The notes: generated by a model from the sequence alone, not told the origin. 64,000 nt of DNA from Actinoplanes aureus (GCF_015704865.1 NZ_JADQTO010000002.1:372001-436000); one strand, 5' to 3'; positions 33,647 to 42,935 are shown, numbered from the stretch's first letter. Numbers and translations: made by a program.

Positions 33647-36004
33647 TCAGTTGGGAAGGGCGCGAGCCTGTACCGGCACGTGGTACTGGCTCAGCCGGCC
33701 CGTCGTTTCCCTGCTGCCGGTGATGGTCACGGTGGCGTAGGCGGTGGTGTCAGTGCTGGAGAAGCCGGCCGACAGGTTGATCTCTCCGGCTTCGACGATG
33801 CGCACGCCGTTGGCGCCGGTGAACGCGAACCGGTCGGTGTGGATGTCGAAGCTCATGGCAGCGGCCTGGCCGGGGTCGAGTTCGACCTTTGCGAAGGCTA
33901 GGAGGGCCTGCACTGGCCGGGCGACCTGGGCGACCGGGTCGGTGAAGTACAGCTGCACGATCTGCGAGCCGCGTCGGGATCCGGTGTTGCGGACCTCGAC
34001 CGTGGCGGTGAGCTGCCCGTCGGCCGGGACGTCGGTGCGGTCCAGCGTGAGGTCGCCGAGGGTGAAGGTGGTGTAGGACAGGCCGTGGCCGAACGGGAAT
34101 GCCGGTGTTGGGTCGAGGTTTGACAGGGCGCTCTGCCGGTCGCCGAGCGGTGCGTGCAGGTAGGTGTAGGGCTGTCCGGCCGGTGAGGTGGGAATCTGCA
34201 CCGGCAGGCGTCCGCTGAAGTTCTCACGGCCGGATAGCAGTGCTGCGACCGCTCGGCCGCCCTCTTCTCCCGGCAGGAACACCTGGATCATCGCGGCGGC
34301 CTGGTGCCGGAACCGGCCGACCGCGTAGGGACGGCCGGAGACGATCATCAGTACGGTCGGTGTGCCGGTGGCCAGGACCGCCTCGATAAGTTCCTCTTGC
34401 ACGCCGGGCAGGCGCAGGTCCTCGACGTCGCAGCCCTCGCCGGAGGTGCCGATTCCGAACATGCCTGGCCGGTCACCGACGACGAGCACGGCGAGGTCAC
34501 TGCCGCGGGCTTCGGTGACGGCCGCGGTGATCCCGGCGGCGTCGGGTTTGCGCACGTCACAACCTTGGGCGTACGCCCATTGCGCGTCCGGGAGTTCGTC
34601 GGCGAGGGCCTGGCGGATCGAGACGATGGGGACGCCGGTGCCGAGTTCGGGACGGTCGGACAGTACGTGGTTGGGGAAGCTGTAGCAGCCGAGCATCGTG
34701 CGTACGTCGTCGGCGCAGGGTCCGATGACTGCGATGCGTCCCTGCTGGGGGAGCGGCAGTGTTCCGTCGTTGCTCAGGAGCACGGCGCTGTCGCGGGCCA
34801 CCTGGTAGGCCAGGTCTCGGCTGGCGGGTTTGTCGAGGTCTAGCGCGGCGGGGGGTGAGGGTGGTGCCCAGCCTTCGTCGCAGAGGCCGAGCTGGATCTT
34901 CTGCCGCAGCACGCGTCGGACGGCGCGGTCGAGGTCGGCCTCGTCGATGTCGCCGTGCTCGACGGCCTCGGCCAGTGCGTTGTCGAACCCCCGCTGGTCG
35001 GGAAGTTCCACGTCCAGGCCGGCGCGCAGGGCGGCCCGGCCCGCCGCGGGCAGGTCCGCGGCGACGCGGTGGGCGCTGACCAGGAACGGGATCGACCAGT
35101 AGTCGGAGACCACGGTTCCCTCGAAGCCCCAGGTGTCGCGCAGCAGGGTGGTCAGCAGCCAGTGGCTGGCGGCGGGCGCGTCGCCGTCGAGGTCGGCGTA
35201 GGAGTTCATGACCGAGGCGACGCCGGCGGCGACCAGGCGTTCGAACGGCGGCAGGATGACGTCGTGCAGTTCGCGGCGGCCGATGCTGACCGGGGCGTGG
35301 TTGCGGCCGCCCATCGACGCCGAGTATCCGGCGAAGTGTTTGAGGGTGGCAAGTACTCCTTCGGCCTGTAGGCCGAGGACGTACGCCTCACCCATCTCGC
35401 CGACCAGGTACGGGTCCTCGCCGTAGGTCTCCTCGCAGCGTCCCCACCGGTAGTCGCGGATCACGTCGACGACCGGCGCGAGTCCCTGATGCACGCCGGC
35501 TTCGGCCATGTCGGCGCCGATCGCGTGCCCGACCCGCCCGATCAGGGCCGGGTCGAACGTGGCTGCCATGGCCAGGGACGTCGGGTAGATAGTGGCGGCG
35601 AACGCGGTGAAGCCGGTGAGGCATTCGTCGTGGGTCATGGCCGGGATGCCGAGCCGGCTCTGGGAGATCACCTGACGTTGCCGGGCGGCGAGCGCGCGGG
35701 CATGCTCGATCGGTTGGCGCACCACGGTGCCGTACGGGCGGGTGAGCTGGCCGATGCCGTGCCGGGCGGTCTGTTCCAGGTCGCCGACGCGGCCGAGCAG
35801 GCTGGTGCCGGGGGCGACCTCGGGCCCGGACGGTTCCACGTCCTCCCAGGCGCTACCCAGCTGGGCGACCTTCTCGGCCACGGTGAGCTCGGCGAGCAGC
35901 AACTCCACCCGTTGGGCGACGGGCAGCGCCGGATCGGTCCACGGCCGGCCGCCTGCGTCCGGGGAGTTACCCGTTGGGGCGGGGTGCGGGGTCGTGGTGG
36001 TCAT
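33647..36004 (-). CDS. Glycoside hydrolase family 3 beta-glycosidase
   Basis: A 785-residue intracellular enzyme without signal peptide. The GH3 TIM barrel occupies ~30-400 with KHFAGYSASMGGRNHAP near 225-241 (substrate-binding K-H) and the nucleophile in VVSDYWSI (D at ~301). The alpha/beta sandwich domain follows (~410-620, NDGTLPLPQQ ... RIAVIGPCADD), then a C-terminal FnIII-like domain (~680-785). Such enzymes remove terminal beta-glucose, beta-xylose or alpha-L-arabinose from imported oligosaccharides. It is divergent from the LacI gene across 60 nt and faces the sugar transporter locus, so it most likely processes the transported sugar. Specificity cannot be read from sequence; beta-xylosidase/alpha-arabinofuranosidase is favoured by context. 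Confidence 0.88.
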   Translation of the reverse strand: MTTTTPHPAPTGNSPDAGGRPWTDPALPVAQRVELLLAELTVAEKVAQLGSAWEDVEPSGPEVAPGTSLLGRVGDLEQTARHGIGQLTRPYGTVVRQPIEHARALAARQRQVISQSRLGIPAMTHDECLTGFTAFAATIYPTSLAMAATFDPALIGRVGHAIGADMAEAGVHQGLAPVVDVIRDYRWGRCEETYGEDPYLVGEMGEAYVLGLQAEGVLATLKHFAGYSASMGGRNHAPVSIGRRELHDVILPPFERLVAAGVASVMNSYADLDGDAPAASHWLLTTLLRDTWGFEGTVVSDYWSIPFLVSAHRVAADLPAAGRAALRAGLDVELPDQRGFDNALAEAVEHGDIDEADLDRAVRRVLRQKIQLGLCDEGWAPPSPPAALDLDKPASRDLAYQVARDSAVLLSNDGTLPLPQQGRIAVIGPCADDVRTMLGCYSFPNHVLSDRPELGTGVPIVSIRQALADELPDAQWAYAQGCDVRKPDAAGITAAVTEARGSDLAVLVVGDRPGMFGIGTSGEGCDVEDLRLPGVQEELIEAVLATGTPTVLMIVSGRPYAVGRFRHQAAAMIQVFLPGEEGGRAVAALLSGRENFSGRLPVQIPTSPAGQPYTYLHAPLGDRQSALSNLDPTPAFPFGHGLSYTTFTLGDLTLDRTDVPADGQLTATVEVRNTGSRRGSQIVQLYFTDPVAQVARPVQALLAFAKVELDPGQAAAMSFDIHTDRFAFTGANGVRIVEAGEINLSAGFSSTDTTAYATVTITGSRETTGRLSQYHVPVQARALPN

Positions 36005-36030
36005 CGAGGGCTCCTCGTGGATGTACGGTG

Positions 36031-36049
36031 ACGCCCGGGTACCGGGCGT
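36031..36049. promoter_or_regulatory. Inverted repeat in the GH3/lacI divergent promoter
   Basis: ACGCCCG-GGTAC-CGGGCGT lies between the divergent GH3 and LacI-type starts. It has perfect 7-nt arms and could be an operator or a hairpin. It differs from the ACGAAAA/TTTTCGT palindromes at 40.2 kb, so it may bind another regulator. Confidence 0.35.
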
Positions 36050-36064
36050 GAAAGGGCGGAACGA

Positions 36065-37078
36065 GTGGCGCAGCGCGGGTCAGCAGGCCAGCACGGGCTC
36101 ATCAGCGAGGTCGCGAAGGCCGCTCGGGTGTCGGTGTCGACGGTGTCGAAGGTGGTGCACGGCCGCCGTGACGTCGGTGAGGCGACCCGCACCCGCGTCG
36201 AGGCGCTGCTGGCCGAACGCGGCTTCCGGCGGCCGGGTTCGGCCGGGGCCGCCCCGGGCCAGATCTTGACGATCTTCAGGGACCTGGCCGGGCCGTACAC
36301 CCTCGAAGTGGTTCGGGGGATCGTGACCGGCGCGGCCGAGGCCGGCACGCAGGCCACCATCGGGATGACCAACCGGCAGCCGATCGCGAAGTGGCTCGAC
36401 GAGTGCGAGGCGCTGGGCGCGGCCGGCATGATCCTGGTGATCAGCATGCTCGCCGAGCAGGACCAGCAGCGCATCGTCGAGCAGCACATCCCGGTGGTTC
36501 TGGTCGATCCGCTGAGCGAGCCGGCGATCGAGATCCCGAGTATCGGGGTGACCAACTGGCGTGGTGGCCGGACCGCGGTCGAGCATCTGCTCGGCCTGGG
36601 ACACCGGCGGATCGGCATGCTGGCCGGGCGGCCGCATTCGGTGGCCGGGGCGGCGCGGCTGCACGGTTACCGGGCCGCGCTGGTCGAGGCTGGGATCGCG
36701 GCCGACCCGCTGCTGATCAAGGCCAGTGATTTCGACTTCGACGAGGCGGTGACCGCTACCGGCGAGTTGCTGGCGCTGCCGGAGCCGCCGACGGCGATTT
36801 TCGCGGCCAGTGATGCGCAGGCCCTGGGCGCCCTGGAGGGTGCGCGGCGGGCCGGGCGGCGGGTGCCGGACGATCTGAGTGTGGTGTCGTTCGACGACAC
36901 GGCGGTGGCGTCGATGGCGTCGCCGCCGCTGACGGCGGTGTGCCAGCCGTTCGAGGAGATGGGCCGGGTGGCGGTGCGGACGGTGATCCAGATGGCCGAG
37001 GGCCGGGTGCCGCCGTCGCCGCGGGTGGAGCTCGCGACCCGGCTCGTGGTCCGGGAGTCGACCGCGCGGCTCATTTAG
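36065..37078 (+). CDS. LacI-family transcriptional repressor
   Basis: A 337-residue protein from GTG 36065 with AAAGGGCGGAACGA upstream. The N-terminal helix-turn-helix is clear (residues ~12-33, ISEVAKAARVSVSTVSKVVHG), followed by a periplasmic-binding-like ligand domain (~65-337) with FAASDAQALGALEGARRAGR and PDDLSVVSFDDT typical of the family. It is divergent from the GH3 gene and its 3' end overlaps the convergent permease gene by 8 nt. It probably represses the sugar regulon and is released by a mono- or oligosaccharide. The palindromes at 40184-40198 and 40285-40299 are its likely operators. Confidence 0.9.
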   Translation: MAQRGSAGQHGLISEVAKAARVSVSTVSKVVHGRRDVGEATRTRVEALLAERGFRRPGSAGAAPGQILTIFRDLAGPYTLEVVRGIVTGAAEAGTQATIGMTNRQPIAKWLDECEALGAAGMILVISMLAEQDQQRIVEQHIPVVLVDPLSEPAIEIPSIGVTNWRGGRTAVEHLLGLGHRRIGMLAGRPHSVAGAARLHGYRAALVEAGIAADPLLIKASDFDFDEAVTATGELLALPEPPTAIFAASDAQALGALEGARRAGRRVPDDLSVVSFDDTAVASMASPPLTAVCQPFEEMGRVAVRTVIQMAEGRVPPSPRVELATRLVVRESTARLI

Positions 37079-37976
37079 AGAATCCGGCGGTCAGGCCGGC
37101 GATGAGCTGACGCCGGGCGACGATGAACAGGATCAGGATGGGCAGGGTGGACAGGACGACGGCGGCCATGGTGGCGGGGACGTCGATGCCGAACTGGCCG
37201 CGGAACAGGGTGAGCGCGAGCGGCAGGACGGCCTGTTCGTTGCTCTGGGTGAGGATGAGCGGGAACAGGAAGCCGTTCCAGACCTGCAGCCCGTTGTAGA
37301 CCACGACGGTGACGATCGCGGGCCGGGTCAGGGGCAGCGCCAGGTTGAACAGCTGTTTCCACTCCCCCGCGCCGTCCATCTGCATCGCTTCGAACAGCGA
37401 GTCCGGGACGTCACGCAGGAAGCTGACCAGGATCATCACGGTGATCGGGATCGCGAACGCGGCGGACGGCAGGATGATCGCGAGCAGGCTGTCGTACAGC
37501 TGCATTCTGATGATCAGCAGGTAGACCGGGATGATCACGGCTTGCAGAGGGATCGCCAGGCCGAGCAGGAACAGCCGGAAGTACCAGCGGGCCCATCGTG
37601 AGCTGTTGCGGGCAATCACGAAGGCGGCCATCAGCGACACCGTGACGGTGATGACGACGGTCACGGCGGTCACGACCACGCTGTTGAACAGGTAGGTGCC
37701 GAAGCCTCCGCCCAGCACCGTGCGGTAGTTGGCGAGGGTGGAGTTCTCCGGCAGCGAGAGCGGGCTGCTGGTGAGGAAGTCGGCGCGTTCGCGCAGGCTG
37801 GTGATCATCACCCAGTACAGCGGGACGGCGACGATCGCGGCCCACAGCAGTGCGGCGCTGCCGGTCATCGTCCGGTAGAAGGAGTGGGCCGATGAGCGCC
37901 GGGGCGGGCGGGATGGCCGGTGCCGGGTGACCGGGGCGGCCGCGCGGGTGGGGTCCGCCGGTGCCGTGGTGGTCAT
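37071..37976 (-). CDS. Carbohydrate ABC transporter permease (MalG-type)
   Basis: A 301-residue protein; the start at ATG 37976 is chosen because it overlaps the upstream permease stop by 4 nt (ATGA). Six membrane helices are expected: the first near residues ~40-60, the last near 265-285 (LSTLPILILFIVARR). The cytoplasmic EAA loop EAMQMDGAGEWKQLFNLALP (~188-207) docks the ATPase. The C-terminal AGLTAGFSK is typical of CUT1 inner-membrane components. It is the third gene of the binding protein-permease-permease operon. No ATPase gene accompanies it. Confidence 0.92.
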   Translation of the reverse strand: MTTTAPADPTRAAAPVTRHRPSRPPRRSSAHSFYRTMTGSAALLWAAIVAVPLYWVMITSLRERADFLTSSPLSLPENSTLANYRTVLGGGFGTYLFNSVVVTAVTVVITVTVSLMAAFVIARNSSRWARWYFRLFLLGLAIPLQAVIIPVYLLIIRMQLYDSLLAIILPSAAFAIPITVMILVSFLRDVPDSLFEAMQMDGAGEWKQLFNLALPLTRPAIVTVVVYNGLQVWNGFLFPLILTQSNEQAVLPLALTLFRGQFGIDVPATMAAVVLSTLPILILFIVARRQLIAGLTAGFSK

Positions 37977-38890
37977 GAGCCCTCCTGCTGGCTGTTCATG
38001 CGGGTGAAACCGGACCATTTCGTGGTGACCAGCGACAGAGCGAGGCCGGTGAGCACGAGGATGGTGGCGATGGCACTGGCGCGGCCCATGTCGTGGGCCT
38101 GGAAGCCGGTGATGTACATGGCCAGCGGCAGTACCCGAGTGGCGGTGCCGGGTCCGCCGGTGCCGCCGGACAACACGAAGATCAGGTCGAAGTAGGTCAG
38201 TGAGCCGACGAGCATCAGCGTGGTCGAGGTGACGATCGTGTAGCGCAGTTGCGGCAGGGTGATGCGCCAGAACCGGTCGGTACGGCTGGCGCCGTCGATG
38301 GCCGCCGCCTCGTACAGCGAGACCGGAATTTGCCTGATCCCGGCCTGGTAGAGCAGTGCGTGGAACGGGATGAACTGCCAGGCGATGACGAAGATGACGG
38401 TGTAGAGGGCCAGGTCGGGGTCGCCGAGCAGTGGCCGGGCCAGCCAGCCGAGGCCCGGGGTGGCGCCGAGGCCGAACGTCGGGTCGAGCAGCGCCTGCCA
38501 GGCCAGTCCGATCGCGACCGCGGACAGCAGCAGCGGCAGGAACCAGAGGATCGCGAGCATGGCCCGGAGGCGGCCGGTGGCGGCCTGAAACAGGCCGAGG
38601 GCGAGTGCGATCGGTGTCTGCACGAGCCAGCTGACCACCATCACCTTGATGGTCAGCGCCAGGGCGTCCCAGGTCCCGGGGTCGGTGAGTACCGCCGCCC
38701 AGTTCGCCTGCCCCGCCCAGCCCGGCTCGCCGAGCCCGTCCCAGTCGGCGAAGCTGAGCACCATGACGCCGAGCAGCGGGACGACGCCGAAGAGGCCGAA
38801 CAGCAGCAGTGCGGGCGCCGCCATGGCGGCGCCCGCACTGCGGCGCCGCCAGGCTCGCGCGTCCTGATAAGAGGTACGCGGAACGGTCAC
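37973..38890 (-). CDS. Carbohydrate ABC transporter permease (MalF-type)
   Basis: A 305-residue protein with six predicted membrane helices and the EAA loop EAAAIDGASRTDRFWRITLP (~199-218). It is the MalF-like partner of the following permease, forming the translocation channel of a CUT1 sugar importer. It begins 1 nt after the stop of the binding-protein gene, so the three genes are surely one operon. The periplasmic loop between helices 1 and 2 is short, as usual in actinomycetes. Confidence 0.92.
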   Translation of the reverse strand: MTVPRTSYQDARAWRRRSAGAAMAAPALLLFGLFGVVPLLGVMVLSFADWDGLGEPGWAGQANWAAVLTDPGTWDALALTIKVMVVSWLVQTPIALALGLFQAATGRLRAMLAILWFLPLLLSAVAIGLAWQALLDPTFGLGATPGLGWLARPLLGDPDLALYTVIFVIAWQFIPFHALLYQAGIRQIPVSLYEAAAIDGASRTDRFWRITLPQLRYTIVTSTTLMLVGSLTYFDLIFVLSGGTGGPGTATRVLPLAMYITGFQAHDMGRASAIATILVLTGLALSLVTTKWSGFTRMNSQQEGS

Positions 38891-38891
38891 G

Positions 38892-40172
38892 TCAGGACAC
38901 CTTGCTCATGTTCTGCCCGAACTGCTCCGGCGTGATCTTCTTCAGGAACGACTCGTCGACGTTGGTCAGCAGCGGGTCGGCCTGCTCGGACGGCAGCGCC
39001 TGATCCCAGGACAGCTGGAAGGTCGGCGCCTTTTGCACCAGGCCGTAGACGAACTGCAGCCAGGCCTTGTCCGGGGTGGTGATTGCCGACAGCTTGTTCT
39101 CCAGGCCGTTCACCGGTGGGACGCTGCCCGCGGCCAGGTAGGCGTCGACCTGGGAGTCGTTGAGGACGTAGTCCTTCAGATAGGCCATCGCGGTGGCTTT
39201 GTCCTTGGTGGCGGCGTTGACCGACAGGTAGTTCGACGGGTTGCCGACGATGGCGCCCGGGTCACCCTGGCCCCCGGTGATCGTGGGAAACGCGAGGTAG
39301 CCGAGCTTGCCGGAGGAGACGAAATCCGGCGCGGCCTTGACGATGTTCGCGTACTCCCAGGTGCCCATCAGCTCGAACGCGGCCTTGCCGGTGTACAGCA
39401 GCGCGGTGGCCGCGCCCTGGTCGTACGAGAGCGAGGAGGCGTTGTCGCCGAAGGCCCCGAGATCGACGAGTTCCTGGAGCAGCCGGTTGGCCTCGGTGAC
39501 CGACGGATCCAGCCAGCCGCTGGTGGTGCCGGCGCCGATGCGGTCGAAGACCTCCGCGCCGCCGGCCCGGTCGAGCAGGTACTCGTGCCACATCAGGGTG
39601 GGCCATTTGGAGTTCGCGGCCAGCGAGATCGGGGTGACGCCCCGGCCTTTGAGGGTGGCGACGGCGGCCTTGAGGTCGTCGAGGGTCTTCGGCGGCTGGA
39701 CGCCGGCCTTCTCGAGGACCTCCTTGTTGTAGTACAGAACGACCGGGGCCAAGCCGTTGGCCGGTACGCCGTAGACCTTGTCGCCGAAGGTGGCTGTCTT
39801 GAGCACGCTTGGGGTGAACTTGCTGGTGTCGACGTCCGAGGCGGTGATCTCGGCGACCTTGCCCGACTTGACGTAGTCGTTGAGCGCCCCGCCGCCCCAG
39901 CTGAAGAAGATGTCCGGACCCTGGCCGGCGCCGAACGCGACCCGCAGCTTCTGCTTGTAATCGTCATTGGCGTACAGCTGAAGGGTGATCTTGTTGTCCG
40001 GGTGGTCGGCGTTGTAGGCGTCGACGGAGGCCTTGAGGGTGGTCTGATCCGACAGCGCCCACATGGTCAGGCCGGCCTCCGCGGAGGTCTGCGCCGGGCC
40101 GGACGAGCCGCATCCGGTGACGACGGCGGCGGCCAGGAGCGCGCTGGCGATGAGGGCAATTCTTCGGTTCAT
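38892..40172 (-). CDS. Sugar ABC transporter substrate-binding lipoprotein
   Basis: A 426-residue lipoprotein: signal peptide with lipobox VTGC, cysteine at residue 21, so it is anchored to the outer face of the membrane. The rest fits the SBP_bac_1 family (family 1 extracellular solute-binding): GQGPDIFFSWGGG near 80-92, LYYNKEVLEKAGVQPPKTLDDL near 145-167, and a WP-rich binding face (KWPTLMWHEYLL). Its tryptophan and aspartate pattern suits an oligosaccharide. It is the first gene of the importer operon; its promoter contains the operator at 40184-40198, centred only about 20 nt before the start codon. Confidence 0.92.
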   Translation of the reverse strand: MNRRIALIASALLAAAVVTGCGSSGPAQTSAEAGLTMWALSDQTTLKASVDAYNADHPDNKITLQLYANDDYKQKLRVAFGAGQGPDIFFSWGGGALNDYVKSGKVAEITASDVDTSKFTPSVLKTATFGDKVYGVPANGLAPVVLYYNKEVLEKAGVQPPKTLDDLKAAVATLKGRGVTPISLAANSKWPTLMWHEYLLDRAGGAEVFDRIGAGTTSGWLDPSVTEANRLLQELVDLGAFGDNASSLSYDQGAATALLYTGKAAFELMGTWEYANIVKAAPDFVSSGKLGYLAFPTITGGQGDPGAIVGNPSNYLSVNAATKDKATAMAYLKDYVLNDSQVDAYLAAGSVPPVNGLENKLSAITTPDKAWLQFVYGLVQKAPTFQLSWDQALPSEQADPLLTNVDESFLKKITPEQFGQNMSKVS

Positions 40173-40183
40173 GGCAAGTCCTT

Positions 40184-40198
40184 ACGAAAAGTTTTCGC
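40184..40198. promoter_or_regulatory. LacI-type operator, copy 1
   Basis: ACGAAAA-G-TTTTCGC, a 15-nt near-perfect palindrome 12 nt upstream of the binding-protein start codon. It is of the CGAAA-N-TTTCG type bound by actinobacterial LacI-family sugar repressors. At this position bound repressor would block the transport operon. Confidence 0.75.
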
Positions 40199-40284
40199 TT
40201 CGGTTGATGTGCGTTGTCAGCACTTTCGGCTCGGAATTTGTCACGACGAAGCATCGCCGGACAAGCGTCCGCAACGCACAGGTT

Positions 40285-40299
40285 ACGAAAACTTTTCGT
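40285..40299. promoter_or_regulatory. LacI-type operator, copy 2
   Basis: ACGAAAA-C-TTTTCGT, a perfect 15-nt palindrome 75 nt before the secreted glycosidase start. It is spaced 101 nt from copy 1 in the divergent promoter, so one repressor could control both transcripts. Confidence 0.78.
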
Positions 40300-40373
40300 A
40301 GACCTTGAGTGGTCGTTCATTGGTGTTTCAGACTTCCGTCAACATCCGCTCCCCCCACCTTTCGAGGATGCCC

Positions 40374-42515
40374 ATGCCCGCATCGCGCCTCCGACGGACC
40401 CTGACCGCCCTCGCCCTCGGGGTCACCGCCGCGACCGTCCCCGCGGCGAACGCCTCGGCCTACCAGCCGAATCCCGCCGACCTTTACGTGGCCGGCAACA
40501 CCGCCGCCTGCAACAAACGGCCCTGCGTGCTCTACCCCAAGTCCGCGCAGCTGCCGGGCGGCCGGATCGTGGCCGCGTTCGAGAACAGCCAGAGCGACCC
40601 GGTCGGGCAGACCATGCCCGTCTACGCCAGCGACGACCGTGGCGCCAGCTGGAGCAAGCTGGCCGACGTCAAAGCGCCCGCGTATATGTCGAGCGACAGC
40701 CAGTACGCCAGGTACACGAGCAACTGGACCAACCCGTACCTGTACGTGCTGCCGCAGACCGTCGGCAACCTGGCCGCCGGCACCCTGCTGCTGTCCAGCG
40801 TGGTGTCCGGCGACGACGCCTACTACCGCGAGCAGAAGGCCGCGAACCCCGCGTGGACGCCATCCGGCGACGGTGACCGCCGCGACCTGGCGCTCGCCCT
40901 CTATGCCAGCACCGACCAGGGCGCCACCTGGCGCATCGTCAACATCATCGCCACCGGTGGCTGGCAGGGCGGCAGTGCCGGAGCGATCGGCCGGGTGTCG
41001 GCGGCCAACACGTACGCCCAGGTAGACCCGCTGTGGGAACCGCACCTGGTCGCCCGCAACGGCCAGCTCGTTGCCTACTACTCCGACGAGAACGAATACA
41101 CCGGCTACAACGCCACCACCGGTGTGCCGGTGCTCGACCCGGCCAACAGCGCCGGCGCCGACTCCCACGGGCAGATCCTCGTACACAAGACATGGGACGG
41201 GCGCAGCACCGCGTGGAGCCAGCCCGTCGTCGACGTCGCCGGCAACACCTCCGGCGGCAAGATCGGCGGCGGCCGGCCCGGCATGACCACGATCGCACCG
41301 ACCACCGACGGCAGGTGGCTGCTGACGTACGAGTTCTTCGGCGGCGGCGCCAACGTGCACTACAAGATCGCCGACGACCCACTGCGGTTCCACACCGTCG
41401 GCGACGCGTCCATCACCGCCCTCCCGGTCCCGGCCGGCGGCCGCACCCTGGCCACCGGTGGCAGCCCGGTGCTGCTACCGATGCCTGATGGGCGGATCGT
41501 CTACAACGCGGCGGGCAGCGGCAACGTCTGGGTCAACGAGTCCGGCTCCAGCACCGGAACGTGGAAGGAATACCAAACCACGATGGCCGCCGGATACAGC
41601 CGCAACCTGCAGTACGTCGACGGCACCGGCCGGGTGCTCATCCTGCAGGCAGCCTGGGCCGGCGGCAGCGTCGGACCGGTCCGCTATGCCGAGGTCGACC
41701 TCGGTCGCTCCGACGGCACCCACTACTCGCTGGTCAACCGGCAGACCGGGCAAGCCCTGGCCCCGGCCTCGGGCAAGACCCAGGACGCCAACCTCACCGG
41801 CGACGTACCCGACCTCGTCCTGGCCGCCCGCGATGCCACCGCGATCGGGCAGCGCTGGCACCTGACCGCCAAGGGCGCCGGCGTCACCCTGCTCAACAAG
41901 GCCGGCGGCCGCGCCGTCGCGATCTGGACCGGCACGGCCACCAGCGGGCAGCGCGTCGCTCAGTGGGTCGACGATGGCGCCACCGACAAGCAGTGGACCC
42001 TGGAGGCAACCGGGGACGGCTACCACCGGATCCGCTCGGTGCGTAACACCAGCCTGTACCTGACCAGCGCCGCCGACCTGCGGCCGCTCGCCGCCGACCA
42101 ATCCCAGCAGTGGCAGCTCGTCGCCGACCCCGACGTGCCGTTCACCCTCACCGGCGTGAACTCCGGCCGCTGCCTCGACATCCCGAACGGTGCGGTCGGC
42201 GCCCGTGCGCAGATCTGGGACTGCACCGCCGGCAACGCCAACCAGCGGATCACCGCGACCGCCGCCGGGGAGCTGCGGATCAACAACAACTGCCTCGGCG
42301 CGGAGAACGACGGGACCACCGCCGGAACCCGGCCCATCCTGTGGACCTGCAACGGCAAGACCAGCCAGAAGTGGTCGCTGCGCGTCGACGGGTCGATCGT
42401 CAACCGGTCCAACGGCCTCGTCCTCGACGTCGCGAACTGGGGCACCACCAACGGCTCACCGGTCCAGCTCTGGACCGCCTTCGGCAACGCCACCCAGCGT
42501 TGGACCCGCGGATAA
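40374..42515 (+). CDS. Secreted GH93-like exo-glycosidase (sialidase-fold) with ricin-type lectin domains
   Basis: ATG 40374 is preferred to ATG 40368 because AGGA lies 5 nt upstream. The product of ~713 residues has a twin-arginine-like/Sec signal (RLRRTLTALALGVTAATVPAANASA). Residues ~35-370 form a beta-propeller with Asp-box-like turns (SDDRGASWSKL, STDQGATWRIV). The DPLWEPHLVARNGQLVAYYSDE and RPGMTTIA ... WLLTYEFFGGG segments resemble GH93 exo-1,5-alpha-L-arabinanases, where the glutamates act in catalysis. Residues ~375-710 contain ricin B-type/CBM13 repeats (QxW: QRWHLT, QWTLE, QWQLV, QKWSLR, QRWTRG). Exported, it would release sugars from arabinan-like polymer for the adjacent importer. 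GH93 is my reading; a plain BNR/sialidase-like assignment is the alternative. Confidence 0.75.
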   Translation: MPASRLRRTLTALALGVTAATVPAANASAYQPNPADLYVAGNTAACNKRPCVLYPKSAQLPGGRIVAAFENSQSDPVGQTMPVYASDDRGASWSKLADVKAPAYMSSDSQYARYTSNWTNPYLYVLPQTVGNLAAGTLLLSSVVSGDDAYYREQKAANPAWTPSGDGDRRDLALALYASTDQGATWRIVNIIATGGWQGGSAGAIGRVSAANTYAQVDPLWEPHLVARNGQLVAYYSDENEYTGYNATTGVPVLDPANSAGADSHGQILVHKTWDGRSTAWSQPVVDVAGNTSGGKIGGGRPGMTTIAPTTDGRWLLTYEFFGGGANVHYKIADDPLRFHTVGDASITALPVPAGGRTLATGGSPVLLPMPDGRIVYNAAGSGNVWVNESGSSTGTWKEYQTTMAAGYSRNLQYVDGTGRVLILQAAWAGGSVGPVRYAEVDLGRSDGTHYSLVNRQTGQALAPASGKTQDANLTGDVPDLVLAARDATAIGQRWHLTAKGAGVTLLNKAGGRAVAIWTGTATSGQRVAQWVDDGATDKQWTLEATGDGYHRIRSVRNTSLYLTSAADLRPLAADQSQQWQLVADPDVPFTLTGVNSGRCLDIPNGAVGARAQIWDCTAGNANQRITATAAGELRINNNCLGAENDGTTAGTRPILWTCNGKTSQKWSLRVDGSIVNRSNGLVLDVANWGTTNGSPVQLWTAFGNATQRWTRG

Positions 42516-42935
42516 CCGGCATCGACAAACCGGGCCCGGCTCCTACGGCGACATTTTCGTAATCGGTTCCGGGCCCGGCACGCTTCCCGATCGAAGTAGC
42601 CCCACATCGCCGAGGAAAGGCAAATCCGTGCAGTCAATCCCCAGAGCCATCGGGCAGGCCGCAAACGACGACTCAGCCGGCCGGGTCGAGTTGGCGTGGA
42701 GCGCAGCGCCTTGCGGACACCGTAGATGCAGGACATAGCCCTTGTAGTCAGGGGGCTGTGAGTTGCATGGCGGACAAATTTCGGCCGGGAGATATGACGC
42801 GCGACTCGTTCACAGGTCCGGCCATCTTATTATGTGAGACAAGTTGTTGAGAGCTGAAGCGTAGTGAATAGTCCCAAACTGGGCGCACCTCGGCGGGGCC
42901 AATGGGGTTCCGATCAGGGGTGATTGCGGCGCTGT
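42516..42935. other. Non-coding gap before att scar 2
   Basis: About 420 nt with no supported gene. Two short open frames overlap the region, but their composition is random-like. A mildly AT-richer patch (42830-42880, CTTATTATGTGAGACAAGTTG) precedes the tRNA-derived repeat. Confidence 0.4.
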
